Shown here: positions 1 to 6,430 of the stretch, one piece after another
Position numbering within the stretch: position 1 is the first letter of the stretch
Layout of the letters: each line of letters opens with the position of its first letter
Source: JAMLIN01 sp041676645
GTDB taxonomy: Bacteria > Pseudomonadota > Gammaproteobacteria > Burkholderiales > Burkholderiaceae_E
NCBI GenBank assembly: GCA_041676645.1
Contig: JBAYRO010000050.1
Span: 1-20,384, forward strand
DNA length: 20,384 nucleotides
Direction of reading: 5' to 3'
Translations under genes and position numbers: made by a program
Notes under the pieces: model-generated
What the model saw: only the letters and a program-made list of their open reading frames with translations
What the model was told of the DNA's origin: nothing
The model's database searches: none

Positions 1-1
1 C

Positions 2-1546
2 GCCTGGGGGCCGAGCCTCATCCTGACCCTGCTCGAGCCACACGAGGCCCGCGAGCTCGGGGTGCCGGATTTCGCCACCGCGATCCCCGGCGGCATCGAG
101 CACCAGTGGCTGCCCATCGTCAACGCGTCGGTGCCCGACGCCGGCTGGCTCGTACGCTGGCGTGTCGTTTCGCGCGACGTGCTCGCCCGCCTGCGTCGTG
201 GCGAACGCGTGCTCCTGCATTGCCGCGGCGGCCGTGGCCGCGTCGGCCTGGTGGCCGGCCTGCTGTTGCGCGACTGTGGCCTGGGCGGCGAGGAGGCGAT
301 CCGCTGGGTGCGCGAAGCGCGCACCGGCGCGCTCGAGAACCGTGCCCAGGAACGCTTCGTGATCGACTACCGGCCGCAGCTGCTGGCGCCGCTGGCGGGC
401 ACGCCGCGGGCCATCGAGGCCGCTACCTGGACCGATCGCTTCGTCGGCAGCATGCTGGCCGGCGCGATCGGCGACGCCCTCGGCGCGCCCGTAGAGTTCA
501 ACAGCCAGGAGGCGATCCGGGTGCGCTACGGTCGCACCGGCATCATCGATTTCGATGTCGCCCACGGTCGCCGCGGCGCGATCACCGATGACACCCAGAT
601 GGCGCTGTTCACCGCCGAAGCGCTGCAGGCGATTCCGGCCGACATCGAGCCGACGGGCTCCTCGGCGCTGGCCGAAGCGCTGCCACGCCTGGGAATCGCC
701 TACCAGCACTGGCTGCTCGGCCAGGGCGCGCGCAGCGCGCTCAGCGCCCGGCTCGACGGTCCGGAGACGGCAGCCCTCGGCTATCCCGAATCCCGGCTCG
801 CCAGCCTGCCGGCGATGCGCGGGCGTCGCGCGCCGGGGCTCACCTGCCTGTCCTCGCTCGAGCAGATGCAGGCCTTCGACGAACCGGCCGTCAACCAGGG
901 CAAGGGCAGTGGCGCGGTGATGCGGGTCGCTCCGGTGGGGCTGTTCATCGCCGGCCGTCTCGGTGAAGCGCGCCTGCGCAGCGATCCGACCGCGCTGGCC
1001 AGTGCGATCGACAGCGCCTGGACGATAGGCGCGGCCAGCGCCAGCCTGACCCACGGCCACAGCGCGGCGCAGCAATGCGCGGCCTATCTCGCCTCGCTGA
1101 CCATGCTGCTCGCCAGCGGACGGCGGGCCGCCGAAGCCGAGCTGATGCTCCACCAGCGCGTCGTCGGCGATCCGGCGAATACCGAGATCCGCCGCGTGCT
1201 CGCCGAGGTCGAGGACGCCTGCGAAGCCGCTCGCGGCCATCTCGCGGCCGGCGCCGGGCGCACCGAGGTGCATGCCCGGGTGCTCAACGAGCTCGGCGAA
1301 GGCTGGACGGCCGACGAAGCCACCGCAATGGCCCTGTATTGCCTGCGGATGGCCCAGACCCTCGAGGAGGGGATCGTCACCGCGGTCAACATCGACGGCG
1401 ACAGCGACACCGTCGGCACGATCGCCGGGCAGCTGCTGGGCGCGGTGCACGGCGTCGGCGCGATTCCGCGGCACTGGCGTGACGGCCTGGAGATGACGGA
1501 CATCATCGAGGCGACCGCCCTGGAGCTTGCAGGGGCCGGCGCCTGA
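2..1546 (+). CDS. Dual-specificity phosphatase / ADP-ribosylglycohydrolase fusion (5' partial)
   Basis: The frame is open from base 2, so the true start lies left of the window; the GTG at 62 is internal. Numbered from that GTG, residues 1-115 read as a dual-specificity (CDKN3-like) phosphatase. The HCX5R signature is HCRGGRGR with the nucleophile at Cys54, and a candidate general-acid Asp26 lies in SVPD. Residues from about 125 to the end are an ADP-ribosylglycohydrolase (DraG/ARH) domain: DRFVGSMLAGAIGDALG, the metal-binding ITDDTQMAL, GKGSGAVMR, and the second metal motif NIDGDSDTVGTIAGQ. Family knowledge: DraG-type enzymes remove ADP-ribose from arginine or other substrates with two Mg/Mn ions, and the phosphatase class dephosphorylates protein Ser/Thr/Tyr. 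The substrates here are unknown. Both catalytic motifs look intact, so two activities in one cytoplasmic protein is an inference. A weak hairpin follows the stop. Confidence 0.88.
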   Translation, partial: AWGPSLILTLLEPHEARELGVPDFATAIPGGIEHQWLPIVNASVPDAGWLVRWRVVSRDVLARLRRGERVLLHCRGGRGRVGLVAGLLLRDCGLGGEEAIRWVREARTGALENRAQERFVIDYRPQLLAPLAGTPRAIEAATWTDRFVGSMLAGAIGDALGAPVEFNSQEAIRVRYGRTGIIDFDVAHGRRGAITDDTQMALFTAEALQAIPADIEPTGSSALAEALPRLGIAYQHWLLGQGARSALSARLDGPETAALGYPESRLASLPAMRGRRAPGLTCLSSLEQMQAFDEPAVNQGKGSGAVMRVAPVGLFIAGRLGEARLRSDPTALASAIDSAWTIGAASASLTHGHSAAQQCAAYLASLTMLLASGRRAAEAELMLHQRVVGDPANTEIRRVLAEVEDACEAARGHLAAGAGRTEVHARVLNELGEGWTADEATAMALYCLRMAQTLEEGIVTAVNIDGDSDTVGTIAGQLLGAVHGVGAIPRHWRDGLEMTDIIEATALELAGAGA

Positions 1547-1579
1547 GCAAGGGCTCGCGCGCGGCGACGGAGGCGAATC

Positions 1580-1605
1580 GGCGAGAATCACTGTTTTCGC
1601 CTTTC
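1580..1605 (+). terminator. Hairpin after the ADP-ribosylglycohydrolase gene
   Basis: GGCGAGAA (1580-1587) pairs with TTTTCGCC (1594-1601), with one G-T wobble and a 6-nt loop, and is followed by TTTC. A second inverted repeat, ATCAC (1587-1591) with GTGAT (1606-1610), overlaps it, so the two stems exclude each other. It could be a weak intrinsic terminator for the upstream gene or a leader structure for the downstream permease. The U-tract is short. Confidence 0.3.
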
Positions 1606-1672
1606 GTGATCCGCCCATGCATCCGGTCGATATCGTCGGGTCGAGGCCGGCGCGCATCGCCGCGCCGGCCCG

Positions 1673-2413
1673 ATGATGCCCTCGCTCGCCGAGGCTGCGC
1701 TTCTTACTGCCATCATCGCCGCCGCCGGACTGATGCGCGGCTTCAGCGGCTTCGGCTTCTCGATGTTCGCGGTGCCCCTGATGGCCCTGGTCATGGCGCC
1801 CTCGCGCGCCGTTCCGGTGGTGCTCGCGCTGACCTTCCTCTCGAACCTGCAGACCTTGCGTTCGGACTGGTACGACATCGACCGCCGCAGCGTGCTCGCG
1901 CTGGTGCTCTGGGCGGTGCCGTTCGCGATGCTCGGCAACTGGGTGCTCGCGATCCTCGACGAGCGCCCGCTGCGCCTGATCATCGGCGCGGTGACGGTCG
2001 GCGCGACCCTGATCCTGTGGCGCGCCGGTGCCGCTCCGCGGCCGCGGCCCTCGGGCGCCGAGACCGCCGCCACCGGCATGGCTTCGGGGATCCTGCACGG
2101 GCTGCTCGCGATGGGCGGGCCGCCACTGACCATGTACTACCTGCGCGGGGCGTTCACGCCGCAGGCGGCGCGGGCATCGATGACCGCCGCCTTCAGCCTG
2201 ATGACGCTCGGACCGCTGGCCGATGCGCTGCTCTCCGGTCGCTTCGACGGCGAGAGCGCGGCGCTCTTCGTCATCCTGCTGCCGACGATGCTCATCGCGA
2301 CCTGGTTCGGCGGACGCCTGTTCCATGGCTCGCCGGGCAGCCATCGCGCGGTATCGCTGCCATTGCTCGCCGGTGTCGGGCTGCTTGCGGTATGGAGCGC
2401 CCTGGGATCCTGA
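1673..2413 (+). CDS. TauE/SafE (TSUP) family sulfite exporter-like permease
   Basis: This is a 246-residue, strongly hydrophobic protein with about seven or eight membrane segments, the usual size for the TauE/SafE (TSUP, DUF81) family. The N-terminal motif GLMRGFSGFGFSM (residues about 19-31) and its internal counterpart GILHGLLAMGGPPLTMYYL (about 143-161) are the duplicated signature of the family. Members move sulfite, sulfoacetate or other organosulfur anions across the inner membrane; the substrate cannot be read here, and no sulfur-metabolism gene is adjacent. The start is uncertain: ATG codons at 1673 and 1676 are both possible and no clear Shine-Dalgarno precedes them. A 19-codon frame (1617-1676) ends on the tandem ATGs. 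It lies 27 bp before the CYTH-CHAD gene and may be co-transcribed with it. Confidence 0.85.
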   Translation: MMPSLAEAALLTAIIAAAGLMRGFSGFGFSMFAVPLMALVMAPSRAVPVVLALTFLSNLQTLRSDWYDIDRRSVLALVLWAVPFAMLGNWVLAILDERPLRLIIGAVTVGATLILWRAGAAPRPRPSGAETAATGMASGILHGLLAMGGPPLTMYYLRGAFTPQAARASMTAAFSLMTLGPLADALLSGRFDGESAALFVILLPTMLIATWFGGRLFHGSPGSHRAVSLPLLAGVGLLAVWSALGS

Positions 2414-2440
2414 ATACATGAATAGCGAGGTTGTCGTCCC

Positions 2441-4000
2441 ATGAGTCTGCCGATCGAGATCGAACTGAAATTCCAGGTGCCGAAGGACCAGGCGGCGCGC
2501 GTGGCGACCGAAATGGCGCGCGGCTCGACGTCCGACGCCCCCGCCCGGATCAGGATGGTCGCGGCCTACATGGATTCGGCCGACCGGCGGCTGGCGCGTG
2601 CCGGCATCGCCTGGCGCTTGCGTCGCGAAGGCCGCCGCTGGGTCCAGACGCTGAAGAAGGGGAGCGCGAACCCGCTGGAGCGCTTCGAGCACGAGGTCCG
2701 TCGGCCCGGTCCGACGCCGGACGCCTCGCTGCATGCCGGCACGGAGGTGGGCGACGAACTGATCGCGATCCTGGAGCAGGCGCGCGCGGAGGGCGTCGAG
2801 GTCGACGTGCGCTTCCGGACCGAGGTCTGGCGCACCCTGCGAAGGCTGCGCACCCGCGGCGCCACGGTCGAGATCGCCTTCGACGAGGGTCGCGTCCTCG
2901 GCGGCGAGCGCGTCGCGCGCATCCGCGAACTGGAATTCGAGCTTGTTTCGGGCCGGGTCGTGCCCATGGTCGAGCTCGCCTCGCGCTGGTGCCGTCGCTT
3001 CGGCCTGGTTTTCGATCCGCGCAGCAAGGCCGAGCGCGGCGATGCCCTGGCCGATGGCAGCCCGCTCGCGCCGGTGCGCAAGGCCCGCGCGCTCGACTAT
3101 CCGGTCGACGCAAGCGCGGCGCAGGCGCTCGGCGAAGTGCTCGATGAATGCCTCGCGCAGGTCGGCTGCAACATGATCGGCCTGGTCGAGGGCGACGCTG
3201 ACAAGCGGGTCGTCCATGTCCACCAGACTCGCGTCGGCATCCGTCGGCTGCGCAGCGCGCTGCGCTGCTTCGCGGACTGGACGCCGGCGCCGCCGCCGGA
3301 TCTCGTCGACGACCTGCGCCGGCTTTTCACGGTCCTTGGTGAATCGCGTGACGACGATGTCCTCGAGGCCGGCGTCGCGGTGGAACTGCAGGCGGCCGGC
3401 GCGCCGCGCCTGACGATGCCTTCCGCGCAGGACGTGCCCGATCCCGTGGCCGCGGTCGGCGCGACCGAAGCCCAGCAGCTCCTGCTTGCCTGGATCGCCT
3501 GGCGGGCGGGACTCGCCGCGGCGCCCGCCGCGGGCGATGTCCCGGTCGAGCTGCGCGACCAGGCCGAGCGCCGGTTGCGGCGCTGGCACCGCCGGATCGC
3601 GGCCGACTGGAAGCGCTTCGATACGCTGGACGAGGAAGCCCTGCATTCGCTGCGCAAGCGGATCAAGCGCCAGCGCTATGCGGTCGAGTTCTTCGCGCCG
3701 GTGCTGCGGCGCCGTGCGGTGGGGCGCTACCTCGAGCGACTGGAGGCGATCCAGGAGCGGATGGGCAGGCTCAATGATCTTTTCGTCGCGAGGTCCCGCT
3801 ACCAGTCCCTGGTCGAGGAGGAGCCCGGCGCCTGGTTCGCCGTCGGCTGGCTGGTGGCGCAGATCAATGCGCTGCTCATCGTCGCCCGGCCCGAGCTCGG
3901 TCACCTCGCGAAGTCCGAGCCGCTGCAGGCGCGGGGCGGGCGTTCGCGCTCGAAGCCGCGGCCGCCGGCGGCGCCGGACGGATGGACGATTCAGGGGTGA
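2441..4000 (+). CDS. CYTH and CHAD domain-containing inorganic triphosphatase-like protein
   Basis: This 519-residue protein has two recognisable halves. Residues 1 to about 205 are a CYTH (triphosphate tunnel metalloenzyme) domain opening with the ExExK signature at Glu6-Glu8-Lys10, with further Arg/Lys/Glu-rich strands that normally line the tunnel. Residues about 220-490 are a CHAD domain: helical, rich in Arg and His, with HQTRVGIRRLRSAL (His261) and LHSLRKRIKRQRYAVEFF (His402). Family knowledge: bacterial CYTH-CHAD proteins such as E. coli YgiF hydrolyse inorganic triphosphate, and CHAD domains bind polyphosphate. A role in polyphosphate or triphosphate handling is therefore likely. The ATG at 2441 places ExExK at the normal distance from the N terminus. 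A basic, Pro/Arg-rich tail of about 25 residues ends the protein. The end overlaps the next gene by 19 bp. Confidence 0.92.
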   Translation: MSLPIEIELKFQVPKDQAARVATEMARGSTSDAPARIRMVAAYMDSADRRLARAGIAWRLRREGRRWVQTLKKGSANPLERFEHEVRRPGPTPDASLHAGTEVGDELIAILEQARAEGVEVDVRFRTEVWRTLRRLRTRGATVEIAFDEGRVLGGERVARIRELEFELVSGRVVPMVELASRWCRRFGLVFDPRSKAERGDALADGSPLAPVRKARALDYPVDASAAQALGEVLDECLAQVGCNMIGLVEGDADKRVVHVHQTRVGIRRLRSALRCFADWTPAPPPDLVDDLRRLFTVLGESRDDDVLEAGVAVELQAAGAPRLTMPSAQDVPDPVAAVGATEAQQLLLAWIAWRAGLAAAPAAGDVPVELRDQAERRLRRWHRRIAADWKRFDTLDEEALHSLRKRIKRQRYAVEFFAPVLRRRAVGRYLERLEAIQERMGRLNDLFVARSRYQSLVEEEPGAWFAVGWLVAQINALLIVARPELGHLAKSEPLQARGGRSRSKPRPPAAPDGWTIQG

Positions 4001-5121
4001 GCAGCGGCTGGCGCGCGGACCTCTTCGGACCGCCCCCGGCGCGCACGATCGAAGCCGACGACAGCCTCGCGGCCGATGCCGCGTTGCGCCTGGTGGCGGA
4101 GGGAACCGGCATCGCGTGGCGCGGCGACTGGCACAACGCCCGCCAGCTCGTCGATGCGCTCGGTCGTCGGCTCGAGGCGCGCGAGCGACGCAATGCCGCG
4201 CGCGCCGATCCGGCGCTGCCGGCGGCCTTCCATCGCTGGCGGCTCGCCGAAGCGCGGCGCGCCCGCCAGCTGGGCGCCATCCTGGTTCCGGTGGAGCCCG
4301 GCTGGTCGGTGCCCTTGCGCCGTGCGCCGGACCTGCGCACCGCCGCCGAACAGGCCTTCGGCGAGCTCGACGCGCCGGGCCTCGTGCCGCTGCGCGCCCT
4401 GCTGGGCGCCGTCGGCGCCTTCGAGTGGCGCCGGCGCGGCATCGAGTTGCCCGCGCTCGGGCCCAATGACGATGGCGAGATCGCCCGCATTCATCCGCAC
4501 TACGGCGTCTTCGCCCCGGTGCGCCATGAATACCTCGACCTGCTGGTGGCAGCCCCGCTGCCCGCCGCCAGCGCCCGGGCGCCGGTGTTCGACATCGGCA
4601 CCGGTACCGGCGTCATTGCCGCGCTGCTGGCCCGGCGCGGCATCGGGCGGATCATCGCCACCGACAACAGCGACCGGGCGCTGGCCTGCGCCGCCGACAA
4701 TCTCGGCCGGCTCGGCCTGGCCGACCGGATCGAGCTGCTCGCCGCCGACGGCTATCCGCCGGGCCGGGCCGGCCTCGTGGTGTGCAATCCGCCCTGGTTG
4801 CCCGGCAAGGCCACCACCCTGCTCGAGCAGGGCGTGTACGACCCCGATTCGCGCATGCTCTCGGGCTTTCTCGAGGGGCTGGCCGCGCACCTGGAGCCGG
4901 GTGGTGAGGGCTGGCTGCTGATGTCGAACCTCGCCGAGCGGCTTGGCCTGCGGGCCGAGGGTGAACTGGAAGGGCGGATCGCCGCAGCGGGGCTCAGGGT
5001 ACTGGGCCGCGACGAGATTCGGCCGCGCCACAGGCGCAGCCGTGATCCGGGCGATCCACTCGCCGGCGCCCGCGGCGCCGAGATCGTCTCGCTCTGGCGG
5101 CTTGCGCCCGCGGAAGGCTGA
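3982..5121 (+). CDS. Class I SAM-dependent methyltransferase, HemK/PrmC-like
   Basis: The 379-residue product has a divergent N-terminal region of about 190 residues and a C-terminal Rossmann methyltransferase domain. The SAM-binding motif I is FDIGTGTGVIAALLARRG, with Asp204 at its start. The catalytic tetrapeptide NPPW (269-272) is of the NPPY type used by enzymes that methylate amide or exocyclic nitrogen, such as PrmC/HemK on release-factor glutamine, or rRNA/DNA N6-adenine methyltransferases. The actual substrate is not evident, and the N terminus does not look like the classic PrmC helical domain. The ATG lies inside the 3' end of the CYTH-CHAD gene in another frame (19-bp overlap), with no strong Shine-Dalgarno, which suggests translational coupling. 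A GC-rich tandem repeat follows 11 bp after the stop. Confidence 0.85.
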   Translation: MDDSGVSSGWRADLFGPPPARTIEADDSLAADAALRLVAEGTGIAWRGDWHNARQLVDALGRRLEARERRNAARADPALPAAFHRWRLAEARRARQLGAILVPVEPGWSVPLRRAPDLRTAAEQAFGELDAPGLVPLRALLGAVGAFEWRRRGIELPALGPNDDGEIARIHPHYGVFAPVRHEYLDLLVAAPLPAASARAPVFDIGTGTGVIAALLARRGIGRIIATDNSDRALACAADNLGRLGLADRIELLAADGYPPGRAGLVVCNPPWLPGKATTLLEQGVYDPDSRMLSGFLEGLAAHLEPGGEGWLLMSNLAERLGLRAEGELEGRIAAAGLRVLGRDEIRPRHRRSRDPGDPLAGARGAEIVSLWRLAPAEG

Positions 5122-5132
5122 AGCCGACACCC

Positions 5133-5177
5133 GGGCCGAGCGGGCGGGCCCAGTGCCGGGGCCGAGCGGGCGGGCCC
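5133..5177 (+). repeat. Tandem 19-bp GC-rich repeat (two copies, period 26)
   Basis: The 19-mer starting GGGCCGAGCG and ending CGGGCGGGCCC occurs at 5133-5151 and again at 5159-5177 without a mismatch. Each copy can fold on itself through GGGCC at its start and GGCCC at its end. It lies between the methyltransferase stop and the tRNA-Arg promoter region. No T-tract follows, so it is not a standard intrinsic terminator. Confidence 0.7.
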
Positions 5178-5224
5178 GCACGGCATCGACGTCCGGGTGA
5201 TTCGGTTTCGCCACCGTTCCCGGT

Positions 5225-5230
5225 TACAAT
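5225..5230 (+). promoter_or_regulatory. Possible -10 element of the tRNA-Arg gene
   Basis: TACAAT matches the sigma-70 -10 consensus at five of six bases. It is followed by a GC-rich stretch (CGCCGACTCGG) resembling the discriminator of stable-RNA promoters. It would start transcription about 38 nt before the mature tRNA 5' end. No convincing -35 hexamer is seen at 16-18 bp. Confidence 0.35.
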
Positions 5231-5274
5231 CGCCGACTCGGAACGTGTGGGGTTCGCCCGCAGGTTCACGGTAC

Positions 5275-5350
5275 GCGCCCGTAGCTCAGCGGATAGAGTA
5301 CTGGCCTCCGAAGCCAGGGGTCGCTGGTTCGATCCCAGCCGGGCGCGCCA
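5275..5350 (+). tRNA. tRNA-Arg (anticodon CCG)
   Basis: A complete 76-nt cloverleaf can be drawn. The acceptor stem is GCGCCCG (5275-5281) with CGGGCGC (5340-5346), discriminator G5347, and an encoded CCA at 5348-5350. The D stem is GCTC/GAGT. The anticodon stem is CTGGC/GCCAG around the loop CTCCGAA, with anticodon CCG at 5308-5310, which reads the arginine codon CGG. The T stem is GCTGG/CCAGC with loop TTCGATC. A CGG-reading tRNA fits a high-GC genome. Its 3' end lies only about 70 bp from a truncated antitoxin gene, a common location for integration or rearrangement. Confidence 0.97.
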
Positions 5351-5362
5351 TTCTTCGGGGTT

Positions 5363-5644
5363 TTGGTCGGAATCGGCACCGATTCTGGTCGAGTTCCTCC
5401 TTCAATCGACCCTGTAAGGAAATTGCACTTCGAACTGCGCGAGGACGGCCAGGTGGTGGTCACGCGCGTCGAGGCCAAGCATGAGGATCCGGCCATCGGG
5501 GCGTTCCTGGACCTGCTGGCCCGGGACATCCAGGCGGGGCGCCATGTCCGCAGCCTGCCGGAGGACCTGGCGCGCACCATGCTGGAACAGGCCGGCCACA
5601 GCGTGAACCTGGATGAGGAGATCGGCGGCGAAGTGGCGCTCTGA
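5363..5644 (+). pseudogene. N-terminally truncated PrlF-family antitoxin remnant
   Basis: From about residue 20 of the open frame the product matches the later part of PrlF/SohA-type antitoxins: KLHFELREDGQVVVTR, then HEDPAIGAFLDLLARDIQAG, then LPEDLARTMLEQA and VNLDEEI. The segment that should precede it, the AbrB/SpoVT swapped-hairpin DNA-binding region (family pattern: TSKGQTTIPKAVR...LG.KPGD), is absent. The sequence before about 5415 is tRNA-flanking DNA without homology, and the only in-frame start near 5363 is a TTG with no ribosome-binding site. I therefore call it a decayed antitoxin. Its TGA overlaps the ATG of the YhaV-like frame (TGATG), the normal gene order of prlF-yhaV. It might still fold as the toxin-binding part if expressed. 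Confidence 0.7.
5370..5385 (+). repeat. Short perfect inverted repeat after tRNA-Arg
   Basis: GAATCG (5370-5375) and CGATTC (5380-5385) flank the tetraloop GCAC. It could fold as a small 3' processing or termination hairpin for the tRNA transcript, or be a leftover operator of the prlF-like locus. No T-run follows. Confidence 0.3.
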
Positions 5645-6141
5645 TGCAGCGGCACGGCTGGACACTGCTGTTCCACGAGTGCGTGGTCGAGCAGCTGCGC
5701 AAGCTCCACGCCGCCGTGCTGCGCGCCGAGCAGAACGATTCGGAAGGGTCCGGGTCGAACGCCAACGTCAAGCTGTTCCGGGCGTTGAGCCAGTTGATGC
5801 TGGAGACCGTGCCGACTGATCCGGCGCGGGACGAGTACCGTCAGGGCAACACCCTGGGACCGGCCCACCGCCACTGGCGGCGGGCCAGGATCGGAAGACG
5901 GTTTCGGCTGTTCTTCCGGTACGACTCCAAGGCGAAGGTGATCGTCTACGCAAGGTGGAATAGCCAGGCTGACCGGCCTGGTTCCAGGCAAGACGGCGCC
6001 GCCGGGATACGAAAGCGATATGCCGGCGTGGGCGGATTGATCGCGTCAAGTAGCGGTTCAGAAGATGCCGACACGGGGCCGCGCTCGAAGGCAATGGGCG
6101 AATCGACTCATTCGGGCTTTTTGAACGAATCGAACGATTGA
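5644..6141 (+). CDS. YhaV-family toxin-like protein with diverged C-terminal end
   Basis: Residues 1-103 match the YhaV ribonuclease toxin family of prlF-yhaV systems (RelE superfold, ribosome-dependent mRNA cleavage). Visible motifs are GWTLLFHECVVEQLRKL, SNANVKLFRALSQLMLE, DEYRQGNTLG, HWRRARIGRRFRLFFRYDS and KAKVIVYA. Family members then continue with a WVNDE...TLR...GSKTD segment. Here residues 104-132 (starting ARWNSQADR) resemble that only faintly, and residues 133-165 are Ser/Gly-rich without family likeness. The frame also runs through the operator and into the promoter of the next gene, so the native stop was probably lost. The start is ATG overlapping the prlF remnant stop. It is most likely an inactive or attenuated toxin next to a headless antitoxin, though the conserved front two thirds is unbroken. 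Confidence 0.6.
   Translation: MQRHGWTLLFHECVVEQLRKLHAAVLRAEQNDSEGSGSNANVKLFRALSQLMLETVPTDPARDEYRQGNTLGPAHRHWRRARIGRRFRLFFRYDSKAKVIVYARWNSQADRPGSRQDGAAGIRKRYAGVGGLIASSSGSEDADTGPRSKAMGESTHSGFLNESND
6099..6139 (+). promoter_or_regulatory. Operator-like palindromes of the Phd/PIN module
   Basis: Two inverted repeats precede and overlap the promoter: CGAAT-N6-ATTCG (6099-6114) and AATCG-AA-CGATT (6128-6139). Both share the half-site core CGAAT/AATCG. The second lies in the promoter spacer, where binding by the Phd-type antitoxin (alone or with its toxin) would block RNA polymerase, the usual autoregulation of these modules. Confidence 0.5.
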
Positions 6142-6149
6142 GGTAGGAT
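6121..6149 (+). promoter_or_regulatory. Sigma-70-like promoter of the Phd/PIN module
   Basis: TTGAAC (6121-6126) and TAGGAT (6144-6149) are separated by exactly 17 bp. Transcription would begin about 25 nt before the ATG at 6179. Confidence 0.55.
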
Positions 6150-6178
6150 GGCTCGCAGACTTGCACAAGGAGTCCGGG

Positions 6179-6430
6179 ATGCAGACCTTTACCGCCAATG
6201 AGGCAAAAACTCGATTCGGTGAACTGATCGACCGGGTGCAACGCGAGCCGGTTCAGGTCACGCGGCGCAACCGGGTTGTGGGCGTCATGGTATCTGCGGA
6301 GGACTACCGCGCAATGCGTGAGTTCTATGCGGATCGGCTGCGACGCACCTTGAAGCAAAGTGCCGAAGAAGCTGCCGGCAAGGGCTTGACGGACAAGAAG
6401 CTGGAACAGCTTCTGGCCGATGAGGATTGA
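6179..6430 (+). CDS. Phd/YefM-family antitoxin
   Basis: The 83-residue product begins MQTFTANEAKTRFGELIDRV, the classic Phd/YefM N-terminal DNA-binding fold, followed by PVQVTRRNRVVGVMVSAEDYRAM. The Lys/Glu-rich C-terminal tail is the part that normally wraps the toxin. I chose ATG 6179 because AAGGAG (6167-6172) sits six bases upstream and a promoter lies just before. An upstream in-frame TTG at 6161 would place the ribosome-binding site inside the gene. The stop overlaps the toxin start by 11 bp, giving coupled translation. By family knowledge the protein neutralises the adjacent toxin and represses its own operon. It appears complete, and base composition is lower in GC than in the flanking genes. 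Confidence 0.9.
   Translation: MQTFTANEAKTRFGELIDRVQREPVQVTRRNRVVGVMVSAEDYRAMREFYADRLRRTLKQSAEEAAGKGLTDKKLEQLLADED

Noticed and set aside
3991..5214. Long minus-strand open frame (407 codons) opposite the methyltransferase
   Set aside because: It is antisense to a gene with clear motifs. The product has no recognisable domain, and its openness follows from high GC in the third codon position of the real gene.
5323..5350. Second copy of the tRNA 3' end marking an integrated element within the window
   Set aside because: I looked for repeats of the T-arm/acceptor sequence downstream and found none, and no integrase gene is present, so no element boundaries can be drawn.
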